Positions 1-6,930 of a DNA stretch of 13,616 bases are shown piece after piece. Both the position numbers and the translations under genes were made by a program. Source of the DNA: Anaerolineae bacterium (lineage in GTDB: Bacteria; Chloroflexota; Anaerolineae; Aggregatilineales; Aggregatilineaceae); the NCBI GenBank assembly GCA_016929355.1, contig JAFGJA010000483.1, forward strand, positions 1 to 13,616, in the 5' to 3' direction. Under the pieces are notes generated by a model. It did not search any database. It was given only the letters and a program-made list of their open reading frames with translations, and was not told the DNA's origin. The stretch's first letter is position 1; every line of letters starts with the position of its first letter.

Positions 1-1001
1 GCACGCGCGCGTTTGAAATCCTGCCAACTGACACCCTCACGATACAGATAATAAAAGCCTAACAGCGTAATTGGCAACCACAAAGCGGCGTGCAGAACCA
101 ATGTATAGGATGCGGCCACCGTTTCCTGCACGCCATACGCGGTCAGTGTCTTGATGCCCGGTGTGTCAAATGTGCCAACATAACCCGGCGATGAGGGCAA
201 TGTCGTGGCGAGATTGACTACCGCCGTCATCAGCATCAGCACGAAAAAACTCACCTCAAAATCAAAGGCGTGCATTACAAACCAGTATTTAGTCGTTTCG
301 GTCAGCCAGATGAAGATCGAAGAAACGAGGATCATCACCAGATCGCGTGGGCGGCGCAAATTTTCCAGGCCAAGCATGAAATGATCCGCGAACCCTTTGG
401 CTTTTTCGGCGAAGACTTCCGGCAGCGCGCGATCAAAAATGGTGGTATAGAGCCGCCGCATGTGTTCCGGGCGCAGCGCCATAACCAGAAAGATCAGAAA
501 TGCACCCCAAAAAAGCAGCGTTGAGAAAAACACAATATCGCGCAGCCAGTCTTCTTTGAAGTCAGCAAAGGGCAGCGCCACAAACACAAAAATGAGCATG
601 ACCAGTCCATCAAAAATACGCTCAACGATGATCGTCGCAAGGCTAGCCGAGATGCTCACATCTTCGTTGCGTTTCAGCACATAGGCGCGGATCACTTCCC
701 CCGCGCGGAAGGGATATACGTTATTGCCCATGTAGCCGATCACAACCACCGGAAAGAGATTCCGCAGCGATACCGGCTTGAGCGAACGCAGCAGGTAATG
801 CCAGCGCCAGGTGCGTCCCCACACCGCCAGAAAATAGACGGTGGCCCCCACGATCACCCAGCCGAGGTTGATCGTGCGCATGTCGTGCCACACGTCCGCG
901 AGATCGAGTCCACGTAAGCCGATGTACAAAAATAGGCCGCTGACCGCAATACCCACCATCAGCATGGCCCAGCGCCGGATGAATTGAATCACACTGTTCA
1001 C
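1..1001 (-). CDS. Lysylphosphatidylglycerol synthase TM-region (UPF0104/AglD-like) membrane protein, 3' end cut by window
   Basis: My translation from a GTG at 1001 gives an open frame of about 333 residues that runs off the window start, so the C-terminus is missing. It is a multi-pass hydrophobic protein. Typical family features are the early segment GYMGNNVYPFRAGEVIRAYV, which resembles the conserved N-x-x-x-P-x-R-x-G-E-x-x-R region of UPF0104/PF03706 proteins, then a polar loop with E-R-I-F-D-G, and later T-L-P-S-S-P-G-Y-V-G-T-F near the end, matching the P-x-S-P-G-x-x-G motif. The start is chosen because AAGGGG lies 10 bases upstream. Members of this family sit in the cytoplasmic membrane and are linked to lipid or polyprenyl-glycan transfer or flipping. 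Without the MprF synthetase domain visible, aminoacyl transfer to phosphatidylglycerol should not be assumed. It is separated from the next gene upstream by a terminator, so it probably has its own promoter, which I could not place. Confidence 0.85.
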   Translation of the reverse strand, partial: MNSVIQFIRRWAMLMVGIAVSGLFLYIGLRGLDLADVWHDMRTINLGWVIVGATVYFLAVWGRTWRWHYLLRSLKPVSLRNLFPVVVIGYMGNNVYPFRAGEVIRAYVLKRNEDVSISASLATIIVERIFDGLVMLIFVFVALPFADFKEDWLRDIVFFSTLLFWGAFLIFLVMALRPEHMRRLYTTIFDRALPEVFAEKAKGFADHFMLGLENLRRPRDLVMILVSSIFIWLTETTKYWFVMHAFDFEVSFFVLMLMTAVVNLATTLPSSPGYVGTFDTPGIKTLTAYGVQETVAASYTLVLHAALWLPITLLGFYYLYREGVSWQDFKRAR

Positions 1002-1074
1002 ACTAGCACAGCCCCTTAGATTACGGTGAAATAATGGCAAACTTTTTACACTGATACCACGCAATTTCCCTAAC

Positions 1075-1105
1075 ATACAAAACAAAGAGCGGCCCGCGCC
1101 GCTCT
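1075..1105 (-). terminator. Intrinsic terminator after the SWIM gene
   Basis: An 8-bp perfect stem (AGAGCGGC / GCCGCTCT, 1086-1105) closes a 4-base loop. Read on the minus strand it is followed by the U-rich run TTTGTTTTGT. It lies 37 bases past the stop codon of the SWIM-domain gene and before the UPF0104-like gene, so it should separate the two transcripts. Confidence 0.8.
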
Positions 1106-1141
1106 AAGCCTTCATCCCCGATTTGCCCAAACTGCAACGAA

Positions 1142-1384
1142 TTAGTCCACTTGACCTACGGACACCATATCAGCAAGAATCCGCTCTAGGGCCATCGTAT
1201 GGCTGCATACGCCGCGCGACTTGAAAAAGCTGCAATCACACGCCCACTGTCCATCATTATAAGAAACCATGTGGGGATTATTGTCGCCATCAAACGTCAC
1301 ATTAAACGATAAAAATTTAATCCGGTCACGTTCCTCAGCGTACCGCTTGGCCTTATCGATTTTGCTGATCATTCCGTAGTCCAT
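1142..1384 (-). CDS. Small SWIM zinc-finger domain protein (80 aa)
   Basis: The C-terminal half carries a complete SWIM zinc-binding signature C-x-C-x8-C-x-H (Cys49, Cys51, Cys60, His62), preceded by a short predicted beta region (residues 25-47) and a basic N-terminal helix. SWIM domains bind zinc and are found in DNA-binding or protein-interaction contexts, for example in SNF2-type helicase partners and transposases. Here the domain is essentially the whole protein, with no second domain. The ATG at 1384 is chosen because GGAG stands 10 bases upstream; a longer in-frame reading from a TTG at 1423 would bury that ribosome site. A strong terminator follows. It is probably monocistronic. It could be a nucleic-acid-binding adaptor, but the molecular role is not shown by sequence or neighbours. 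Confidence 0.85.
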   Translation of the reverse strand: MDYGMISKIDKAKRYAEERDRIKFLSFNVTFDGDNNPHMVSYNDGQWACDCSFFKSRGVCSHTMALERILADMVSVGQVD

Positions 1385-1421
1385 GTGCTTATTTCTCCTC
1401 TGTGCTAAATAAACTGATAAC

Positions 1422-1454
1422 AAAAAAGCACACTGGCTCTATCCAGCGTGCTTT
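1422..1454 (-). terminator. Intrinsic terminator downstream of the propeller gene
   Basis: A 12-bp stem with one A-C mismatch (AAAGCACACTGG, 1425-1436, against CCAGCGTGCTTT, 1443-1454) closes a 6-base loop. On the minus strand it runs into TTTTTTG. It lies about 170 bases past the stop of the beta-propeller gene and only about 40 bases before the SWIM gene start. It therefore either ends the PspC operon transcript or acts as a leader attenuator for the SWIM gene. Confidence 0.7.
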
Positions 1455-1624
1455 AATCAACCCGTGTGAGTTGTTTACACAACTTTTTGCAGTCACAAAC
1501 TGCTGATTTTATGACAGGCAAATCATCCTATCCATTCTGCCAAAAATGTTTAACCTTGAGGTCAGTATAAGAGATGTGATCACCAGAGTCAACTTAAATT
1601 TCCATTAGAATCAGTGAAGCGGAA
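1455..1624. other. AT-rich intergenic stretch with two further small hairpins
   Basis: No coding frame with a ribosome site was found. Two small inverted repeats sit close together: AGTTGT/ACAACT (1469-1484, then TTTT on the plus strand) and GCAGT/ACTGC (1489-1503). With the terminator at 1422-1454 they make three hairpins in about 80 bases. This could be a structured 3' untranslated region of the propeller transcript. The SWIM gene promoter may also lie here, but no convincing -35/-10 pair was seen. Confidence 0.35.
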
Positions 1625-2542
1625 TCATAACAATGAGCGCGGCTGCGGTAGTTCGTTGAGCGCATTGAGCGAGGTCTGACACAGCGCCCCATGCAGGGCA
1701 AAAACAAGGGTGTCATCGTTTAAAACCGCCAATGCGCCGAGGCTGGCGTCCGCCGGTGGCGAGGCGCTCAAGAGCTGGATGGGCGTAGTCTGTGCGAGCA
1801 AATCAGACGCGCTGTGCTGGCGCAGAGGCGTTAGCGGGGCGTCATAGACGCGGATCATGGCCTGATCGCGGTCCCCGGTGATGATGCGTTCGCCATCCGG
1901 GGAACAGGTCGCCGTGCCAAGCGGGGCGGGGGCTTGGTAACGGTGCAAGACCTGTCCCGCCATATCCCACACCTGAATCCGCGTTTCTCCGACCAGCACA
2001 ATCACCCCGGCGGAATCGGGCAGCAGCACCTTAAAAGGCAGTTCGTCGGCCCATTCGTTTTCGATGCCAAACGCGCCGACATACACTTGCTGCTGGAAAA
2101 TGTGCAGGTAGCCATCATCCGTCAGTGCGGCTAACGAACCGAAGTCACGATCCATACCCAGCGCGATTAGCTCGGCGGCCCCATGCAATTTTAACGCGAT
2201 ATGGCGCTGGTTCAGGTCTAAGATCAGCTGCGAATTGTTCCGCGCGTACAACCGCAATCGCCCATCATAGGAAGTATGGATTTGCAACTCATTGGTGTTG
2301 AACAAGGGAATAAAGGCGCGATTGGGCGCGTTGAGGCGTTCGAGAAAGGTTTGCCAGCTTTGCTCGCGCAAGTCCATCGTCGCCGGGACGGTAATGTCGC
2401 GCGATTCATAAAGCGCGCCCGTCTGCGCTGCGTAAAAATGGACACGTTTGTCCGACAACCATACCGCGATCTGCACCGGGTCGCCTTCAAGTAACTGCAC
2501 CGCTTGAATCGGGCGATCTGCGAGATTTAACCACCAGCCCAC
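1625..2542 (-). CDS. Beta-propeller (WD40-like) repeat protein, cytoplasmic, function unknown
   Basis: The 305-residue protein has no signal peptide and no membrane segment. It is built from repeated short beta-strand units ending in hydrophobic-aromatic signatures: GRLRLYARN, GYLHIFQQQ, TRIQVWDMAGQ and AMIRVYDAP. The phrase TCSPDGERIITGDRD is a classical WD40/YVTN-type blade turn. Length suits a single propeller of about six or seven degenerate blades. Propellers of this kind are protein-binding platforms. The start is a GTG with AGGGGG about 6 bases upstream. It follows the LiaF-like gene by 55 bases on the same strand with no visible terminator between, so it is probably the third gene of the PspC operon and may read or scaffold the membrane proteins' signal inside the cell. 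That role is inference. Confidence 0.8.
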   Translation of the reverse strand: MGWWLNLADRPIQAVQLLEGDPVQIAVWLSDKRVHFYAAQTGALYESRDITVPATMDLREQSWQTFLERLNAPNRAFIPLFNTNELQIHTSYDGRLRLYARNNSQLILDLNQRHIALKLHGAAELIALGMDRDFGSLAALTDDGYLHIFQQQVYVGAFGIENEWADELPFKVLLPDSAGVIVLVGETRIQVWDMAGQVLHRYQAPAPLGTATCSPDGERIITGDRDQAMIRVYDAPLTPLRQHSASDLLAQTTPIQLLSASPPADASLGALAVLNDDTLVFALHGALCQTSLNALNELPQPRSLL

Positions 2543-2597
2543 CTGACACCCCCTGTTTCCTGCGCCTGCTATGTTTTGCGCCGCTATTTATGCGCCG

Positions 2598-3542
2598 CTA
2601 CTCCTCAAGATCGACAATTCGCAGCAATGCGCCACCTTTAAGCGATACATCGAGCGCATATTGTGCCCCCTGGCTATCGATCAATTTGAGTTCGCCCGTT
2701 GCCAACAAATCATACCGGAGGGGATTATATTCGTAACGCGGCTTGCCACTTCCCCCGGCTAACTGCACATTGAGCACAGTGTTCGGTGGCACAAACAATT
2801 CGATGCCACCATCACCCGTTTTCAGATTACCTTGCAAGGTGTCCAAACGCGGCAGGTAGAGCGCAATGTCGCCTTCATCCATATCCACCGCAATCTGGCG
2901 CAAAAAGACCCGTGATAGATCAAGCTCTACATCACCTGACGCCCCTGTTAGCTCAAACGGTTCGATAATAACGGTGGTGGGCAGCGCAATCGCCAGTGTA
3001 CCCCGCCCGTATTCATCCAGCTTGGGGATCGATTCGGGGATCGCTTCGCGGATAGTCAAAACGCCGGTAGCGCCCTCTGTTGTCCAATCCATCACAACTT
3101 TGCTGCCCATGCTGCCGACAAATTCGGCGCTGATGGTGCGCGAATCGTCGCTGGTGGGCAGGATAGTGAGAGTTGTGCGCTCAACATCCACCGTGATGTG
3201 TACTTTCTCGATCTCGTCGGAAATCGGCTCGGCAAAGGTGACGACATTTTCCGTCCGCACCACATCGCCCTGTTTGTTATAGGCGAACCAGATCACACCC
3301 AGGACAAAGATTACGGTCAGGATTACGCCGAGTAAACTGGTATCAAGCGTCCAACGTGCGAGGGACAAACGCCGCCGCCCTAACAGAATATCGTAGCCAA
3401 ACAGGATCAGCAGAGCGGGCCACGCACGTTTGAGCAAATCAGCCACTGCGTCGGGGAACACATCCGCCACGATGAGCAGCCAGAGGCCGCCGACTGCGAT
3501 CACGATCAGAGGCCACATGAAGTTACGCCGGGTTGCGATCAT
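2598..3542 (-). CDS. LiaF-like membrane protein (DUF5668-type TM region plus beta-rich C-terminal domain)
   Basis: The N-terminal 90 residues hold three likely membrane segments (about 9-27, 35-54, 68-88). The pattern W-P-L-I-V-I-x-x-G-x-x-x-L followed by W-P-A-L-L-I-L-F-G matches the LiaI/LiaF-like transmembrane region. Residues 95-314 are a beta-rich domain with repeated G-D/E-x-x-L units (GDVELDLSRV, GDIALYLPRL, GGIELFVPPN), as in DUF4097/'toastrack' adhesin-like domains. In Firmicutes LiaF restrains the LiaRS envelope-stress kinase; no kinase or response regulator is encoded here. The start ATG has a strong GGAGG five bases upstream and overlaps the PspC stop by ATGA, so translation is coupled. 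It likely works with the PspC protein as a membrane-state sensor. Confidence 0.82.
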   Translation of the reverse strand: MIATRRNFMWPLIVIAVGGLWLLIVADVFPDAVADLLKRAWPALLILFGYDILLGRRRLSLARWTLDTSLLGVILTVIFVLGVIWFAYNKQGDVVRTENVVTFAEPISDEIEKVHITVDVERTTLTILPTSDDSRTISAEFVGSMGSKVVMDWTTEGATGVLTIREAIPESIPKLDEYGRGTLAIALPTTVIIEPFELTGASGDVELDLSRVFLRQIAVDMDEGDIALYLPRLDTLQGNLKTGDGGIELFVPPNTVLNVQLAGGSGKPRYEYNPLRYDLLATGELKLIDSQGAQYALDVSLKGGALLRIVDLEE

Positions 3543-3946
3543 GCGGACCTCCAGAGTTGTTTGACCAGCAGCATGAAACCGAAGGCGATGATCACCAAGG
3601 GCAAAAAGGCATCACCGTTTTCAGCCGCCAGGACACCCAGATTACGCGCTAACACAATCAGGCCCATTGCAATCACCGCGCCACCGATCACGATCATCGT
3701 TTCGGGATTCGTCGCGCGGCGCTGTATGTGGGCGGGATCGTGGGGAATATCGTGCAGGGTTTCGGGGGGCAAAATGTACCACAGCGCCAGATAGATCAGT
3801 ACGCCAGTCCCGGCGGTGAAGATGCCCAGGACCGTGAAAGCGACACGCACCCACCAGGGATTAAGACCAATATACACGCCCAAGCCACCACACACTCCCC
3901 CTAGTGTCCGGTCGGTCAGGCTGCGAGTTAACCGTTGTGATCGCAT
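3539..3946 (-). CDS. PspC-domain membrane protein
   Basis: Residues 6-60 are a PspC domain (PF04024): the conserved R-T-L-G-G-V-C-G-G-L-G-x-Y run is followed by L-N-P-W-W-V-R-V-A-F and a membrane segment ending Y-L-A-L-W-Y-I-L-P-P-E. Two more hydrophobic segments lie at about 84-102 and 114-128, giving a three-pass protein of 135 residues, longer than a minimal PspC. In proteobacteria PspC is a membrane sensor in the phage-shock response; in other phyla PspC domains recur next to LiaF-like and toastrack proteins, as here. I use the ATG at 3946 (AGGA 10 bases upstream) rather than the adjacent upstream TTG. It heads the operon and overlaps the next gene by four bases. Confidence 0.9.
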   Translation of the reverse strand: MRSQRLTRSLTDRTLGGVCGGLGVYIGLNPWWVRVAFTVLGIFTAGTGVLIYLALWYILPPETLHDIPHDPAHIQRRATNPETMIVIGGAVIAMGLIVLARNLGVLAAENGDAFLPLVIIAFGFMLLVKQLWRSA

Positions 3947-3989
3947 CAAATCTGATTCCTCAAGGTGCGACTGTTAAATGTCCACTGCC

Positions 3990-4018
3990 ACTATAAATAG
4001 AACCTTGCTTTTCTGCAA
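3990..4018 (-). promoter_or_regulatory. Candidate sigma-70-type promoter of the PspC operon
   Basis: On the minus strand TTGCAG and TATAGT are separated by exactly 17 bases. The -10 box matches consensus at 5 of 6 positions and the -35 box only at 3. Start of transcription would fall near 3983, about 37 bases before the PspC ATG. Confidence 0.4.
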
Positions 4019-4072
4019 CCCTTTAGGGACAATCGGCAGGTTATTTATCAGATTGTTTATAAAGGATATATT

Positions 4073-4939
4073 ATGGCTGTTGTCACCTATCATCCCGTCG
4101 CCAGCGTCGATTTTGGCGATTTTACGACTGCGTTTAACCATGCCTACCGCGATTATTATGTGCAAATTTTTATGACCACCGAGTCCTTCCGTGCGCTGAT
4201 GGACCGCGACGATCTCAGCCTGGAATCCTCGGTAGTGGCAGTGTGCGATGATCGGATCGTGGGCATGGGCTTATTAGGTGTGCGCGCCGCCACTGGCTGG
4301 ATTGGCGGATTAGGCGTCATCCCTGACTATCGCCGCCAGGGGATTGGCCGCCAGATGATGCACTATTTATTGGACTGCGCGCGCGATCAGGATTTGGCCC
4401 AGGTGAAGCTGGAAGTGATCGAGGTCAATGAAAAAGCGCACGCGCTTTATCGCCAGCTTGGGTTTGTAGATATGCGCTATTTGCATTATTTCACGCGCGA
4501 CCCCGCCCCTATTTCCGATTTATCCCACGTATACCAGATCGAACGGCATAATCCCGCCGCGCTGCTGGGTTATTTCACCGCGTTTCACCCTGTCGCAAAT
4601 CCCTGGCAGCGTGATTATCCCTCGCTGTCCAAACTCGCGCCCCACATGCGCGGGTGGGCGGTGCTGGATCATGACCGCAATGGCGACCATGACAGGGTGT
4701 TGGGCTATGCGCTCGGTTGGACCGACCATCACCAGATTCGCATATCGGATATTGCGACGCATCCCAACAGCCAACAGGCATTAGTGGGGCAGGCGTTGCT
4801 CACGCACCTGCATCGCCTCTACCCCGATGCCCACAGCCTGAGTATCAACGTAGCGGCTGATGATCCGGTTCATGCGGCGTATCAAGCGCTGGGTTACACC
4901 ACGCATCTACGCCAGATCGAAATGAGTCTGACTCTCTAG
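4073..4939 (+). CDS. Tandem GNAT-family N-acetyltransferase
   Basis: The 288-residue protein contains two GNAT folds. The N-terminal one (about 5-140) has the acetyl-CoA pyrophosphate loop RRQGIGRQM at residues 87-95 (R/Q-x-x-G-x-G/A) after strand GLGVIPDY, and ends with the typical N-x-x-A-x-x-L-Y-x-x-L-G-F motif. The C-terminal one (about 155-288) keeps the closing A-x-x-x-Y-x-x-L-G-Y element, but its CoA loop is degenerate (NSQQALVGQALL). The second half is probably structural or substrate-recognising. The tandem layout resembles mycothiol synthase (MshD), but substrate cannot be told from sequence. The ATG at 4073 has AAAGGA six bases upstream. It is divergent from the PspC operon and convergent with the FHA gene. 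Confidence 0.88.
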   Translation: MAVVTYHPVASVDFGDFTTAFNHAYRDYYVQIFMTTESFRALMDRDDLSLESSVVAVCDDRIVGMGLLGVRAATGWIGGLGVIPDYRRQGIGRQMMHYLLDCARDQDLAQVKLEVIEVNEKAHALYRQLGFVDMRYLHYFTRDPAPISDLSHVYQIERHNPAALLGYFTAFHPVANPWQRDYPSLSKLAPHMRGWAVLDHDRNGDHDRVLGYALGWTDHHQIRISDIATHPNSQQALVGQALLTHLHRLYPDAHSLSINVAADDPVHAAYQALGYTTHLRQIEMSLTL

Positions 4940-4957
4940 CCCTATTTATTGATAGGG
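4940..4957. other. Short hairpin spanning two convergent stop codons
   Basis: CCCTAT/ATAGGG is a perfect 6-bp stem around a 6-base loop. It starts right after the acetyltransferase TAG, and its loop holds the FHA gene's stop codon. Neither strand has a clear T-run afterwards, so it is at best a weak bidirectional terminator. Confidence 0.35.
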
Positions 4958-5461
4958 TGAGCGCACAAAACGTAAAATCATCTGGACTTTGCCAAATTCC
5001 AATTCGTCACCATCGCGCAAGCGGTAACGCCGCCGGGCTTCCAGCGAAAAACCATTGATGCGTGTGCCGTTGGTGCTCTCCAGGTCTTCGAGATAGAGCG
5101 CTTTGTTGACATCATCCTGGATGATTGCGGCATGACGCCGTGAAACGCCGCCTTCCTGCCCGCCATAGGGTGAAAGGTCCAGATCAGGGTAATAATTGGC
5201 AACCGGATCGCCACGTCCCAGAACGATGCGCCCTTTAACCTCAATGCCGACGGTGGTCTGGTTCTCACCGCCAATCTGCATCAGCAAACGCCAGGGGGAT
5301 GCGAGGCGCGATGTATTGGCACGCGCCGCCATCTCATCTTCTGGCATTACGGGTGGAACATGATCGTCCAGAAGCGTTGTTTTAGGGATGACAGGCTGGG
5401 TAAGTCCCTCTTTTTCTTCGGATTGTTCGTCGTCCGGCTTTGGGATTTCGTTATCTGCCAT
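4946..5461 (-). CDS. FHA-domain protein
   Basis: The 171-residue protein has an acidic, probably disordered N-terminus (1-55) and an FHA domain at about 70-168. The phosphothreonine-binding landmarks are present: Gly82-Arg83 in LGRGD, Ser107 and His110 in VSRRHA, and Asn131-Gly132 in STNGTRING. Such a domain reads threonine phosphorylated by Ser/Thr kinases, and the Thr-containing N-terminal tail could itself be a kinase target, as in GarA-like proteins (length and architecture are similar, but this is inference). No kinase gene lies in the window. The ATG at 5461 has AAAGG seven bases upstream. It is divergent from the membrane propeller gene, with only 64 bases between start codons. Confidence 0.92.
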   Translation of the reverse strand: MADNEIPKPDDEQSEEKEGLTQPVIPKTTLLDDHVPPVMPEDEMAARANTSRLASPWRLLMQIGGENQTTVGIEVKGRIVLGRGDPVANYYPDLDLSPYGGQEGGVSRRHAAIIQDDVNKALYLEDLESTNGTRINGFSLEARRRYRLRDGDELEFGKVQMILRFVRSPYQ

Positions 5462-5464
5462 CAG

Positions 5465-5493
5465 TTAACCTTTCGTTCGGTGCATAGTATACT
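5465..5493 (+). promoter_or_regulatory. Candidate promoter for the membrane propeller gene
   Basis: TTAACC (4 of 6 to consensus) and TATACT (5 of 6) are separated by 17 bases, placing transcription start about 26 bases before the ATG at 5526. The -10 lies in the palindrome AGTATACT, so the same bases could also serve as a -10 on the minus strand for the FHA gene, though no matching minus-strand -35 was seen. Confidence 0.38.
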
Positions 5494-5525
5494 CGATTAC
5501 GATTATCGCATAGGTGACATGCACG

Positions 5526-6896
5526 ATGAGCTATCAACTTTTTTTCAGATATTCGATTATGTGGGCGGCGGTGATGGCGGTGGTCGTCACGTTGGGTCTT
5601 GGTTTTGGGGTATCCCTGTCGAGCGAATTGCGTTGGCCCTACGTCGAAAAGCTCGGCCCCACCCAGGCATTACGCGCCCCCGCTTTTTTACCTATAAACG
5701 ATAATACCATTATCTGGCAACCTAGCACAGCAGACACCCCTCTAATTGTTCAATCTATTGCAACACGCGCGGCTAGCGGGCTGCTTCCCTATCCTGATGT
5801 GAATCCGCAGCGCTGGCTGGCGACTCCGGCTGAAGGCGATACATTTCATGTGATCTGGTTGGAGGATGATGATCGTCTGCGTTCAGCGCTTATTGCGGCT
5901 GATGGCGAAACGCAGCGCGGCCCGATCACGCTTGCTTTTAGCGCGGGGCGAGATTTCTCCATCGCAGCGCTGGCGGATCGGGGGGTGTTGGTAGTGTGGC
6001 GCAATCCGGCGACCCATGAAGCCACTGCCCAGATCAGTGATGCCGCCGGGCGGCCCCTGGCGACCAGCACGGTAACGTTGGCGCATGTCGATCAGATCGC
6101 CGTTGCTGCGGATCAGGCGGAGACGCTTCATTTTGCCTGGATAACCACCGATTCATCCGGCCAACACAATATCTATTATCAATCAACCACGCGCGATCAG
6201 ATTGTGCTGGATGCTACCACGCCGGTTCATACACTGGACCTCGCGCCAACGGCAAGCATCATAGCGTTTATGCTGGGGCTGGATGAAACCCATGTGTATC
6301 TGGTATGGAGCCAGATGACCGCCGCCCAACCTGATCACGAGCGGGTGTATACGCTGACATTTCCATTCAATCAGCCAGACGAAGCTCAGATCAGCGAAAT
6401 TTTTCTGCCGCAAAAATCCGCATCTTATCAGTCCATCACGGTTGACACTGGGGCGTTTGCGCTGGATCGCGTGCAATCTCTGGCGGCGGGATCGGATGAG
6501 GCGGCAGTGCTGCGGTGGCCGGTGATCGCGTCTAGTCAGTCTACACTTTTGCCATTGGCGATCACCTATCGGACGGCGGACGGTTGGCGTCCGGCAGTGG
6601 TGTATTTCCAGCAGGGACTCCCGCTTGGCTACCACCTGATCGCAGATCATCCCGCCGATGCCAGCCCACCCGCGATTGGCATGGGCGCTGATGGGCAATT
6701 GGTGGTGGCATGGTCCGGTTTAGAGGGAGTTACGCCGATGGTGTACGCGGCGCGATTGGATGATCAGGGCCTTGTCAGTTCATCCGAACACCGATGGGGA
6801 ATCGCGCTGGTGGTAGGCGTATTAGCTGGGTTTGCGGTGTGGGGCGCAGGGCAATATGGGCACTACCGGCGCAACCGCCCGGATTCCAGCGTCTAA
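5526..6896 (+). CDS. Membrane-anchored extracytoplasmic beta-propeller-like protein, function unknown
   Basis: The 456-residue protein has an N-terminal membrane segment (about 11-31, from MWAAVMAVVV) and a C-terminal one (about 424-442, WGIALVVGVLAGF) followed by a basic tail (YRRNRP). The roughly 390 residues between would be outside the cell. This ectodomain shows repeated beta blades with recurring motifs such as FHVIWLEDDDRLRSALI, GVLVVWRNPATHEATAQI, LHFAWITTDSSGQHNIYY and VYLVWSQM, that is, a W near the strand end followed by a hairpin. This is propeller-like. I prefer the ATG at 5526 because AGGTGA lies 8 bases before it; an in-frame GTG at 5514 has no ribosome site. No catalytic motif was recognised. 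A sensing, adhesive or scaffold role is possible. Confidence 0.78.
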   Translation: MSYQLFFRYSIMWAAVMAVVVTLGLGFGVSLSSELRWPYVEKLGPTQALRAPAFLPINDNTIIWQPSTADTPLIVQSIATRAASGLLPYPDVNPQRWLATPAEGDTFHVIWLEDDDRLRSALIAADGETQRGPITLAFSAGRDFSIAALADRGVLVVWRNPATHEATAQISDAAGRPLATSTVTLAHVDQIAVAADQAETLHFAWITTDSSGQHNIYYQSTTRDQIVLDATTPVHTLDLAPTASIIAFMLGLDETHVYLVWSQMTAAQPDHERVYTLTFPFNQPDEAQISEIFLPQKSASYQSITVDTGAFALDRVQSLAAGSDEAAVLRWPVIASSQSTLLPLAITYRTADGWRPAVVYFQQGLPLGYHLIADHPADASPPAIGMGADGQLVVAWSGLEGVTPMVYAARLDDQGLVSSSEHRWGIALVVGVLAGFAVWGAGQYGHYRRNRPDSSV

Positions 6897-6915
6897 GCGG
6901 TGGTTTGTAACCGCT
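6896..6915 (+). other. Hairpin at the end of the propeller gene
   Basis: AGCGGT/ACCGCT forms a 6-bp stem that starts at the last base of the stop codon. It is followed by AATTTG rather than a long T-run, so it is a weak terminator candidate. The loop contains the small palindrome GGTTTGTAACC (6902-6912), discussed as a possible operator. Confidence 0.3.
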
Positions 6916-6924
6916 AATTTGCGC

Positions 6925-6930
6925 TAAAAT
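6925..6930 (+). promoter_or_regulatory. Candidate -10 box with flanking inverted motifs, upstream of the solute-binding gene
   Basis: TAAAAT matches the -10 consensus at 5 of 6 positions but lacks a convincing -35. It is flanked by GGTTTGTAACC (6902-6912) and by CGTTTTACAAACG (6936-6948), whose reverse complement CGTTTGTAAAACG shares the core GTTTGTAA. Two similar palindromic sites around a weak promoter suggest regulator control, but this is unproven. Confidence 0.25.

Noticed and set aside
1385..1423. TTG at 1423 as a longer start for the SWIM protein
   Set aside because: The GGAG at about 1395-1398 would be coding in that reading and fits the ATG at 1384.
2866..3282. Plus-strand 138-codon open frame opposite the LiaF-like gene
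   Set aside because: Serine-rich low-information translation, antisense to a well-supported gene with coupled start.
3974..4165. Minus-strand frame overlapping the start of the acetyltransferase
   Set aside because: Lies over the divergent promoter region and the GNAT start; no family features.
5514..5525. GTG at 5514 as the start of the membrane propeller gene
   Set aside because: No ribosome site precedes it, while AGGTGA stands 8 bases before the in-frame ATG at 5526.
6183..6698. Minus-strand 171-codon open frame inside the membrane propeller gene
   Set aside because: Antisense shadow: composition rich in R/H/C with no domain, no ribosome site, and the plus-strand frame has clear membrane segments and repeats.
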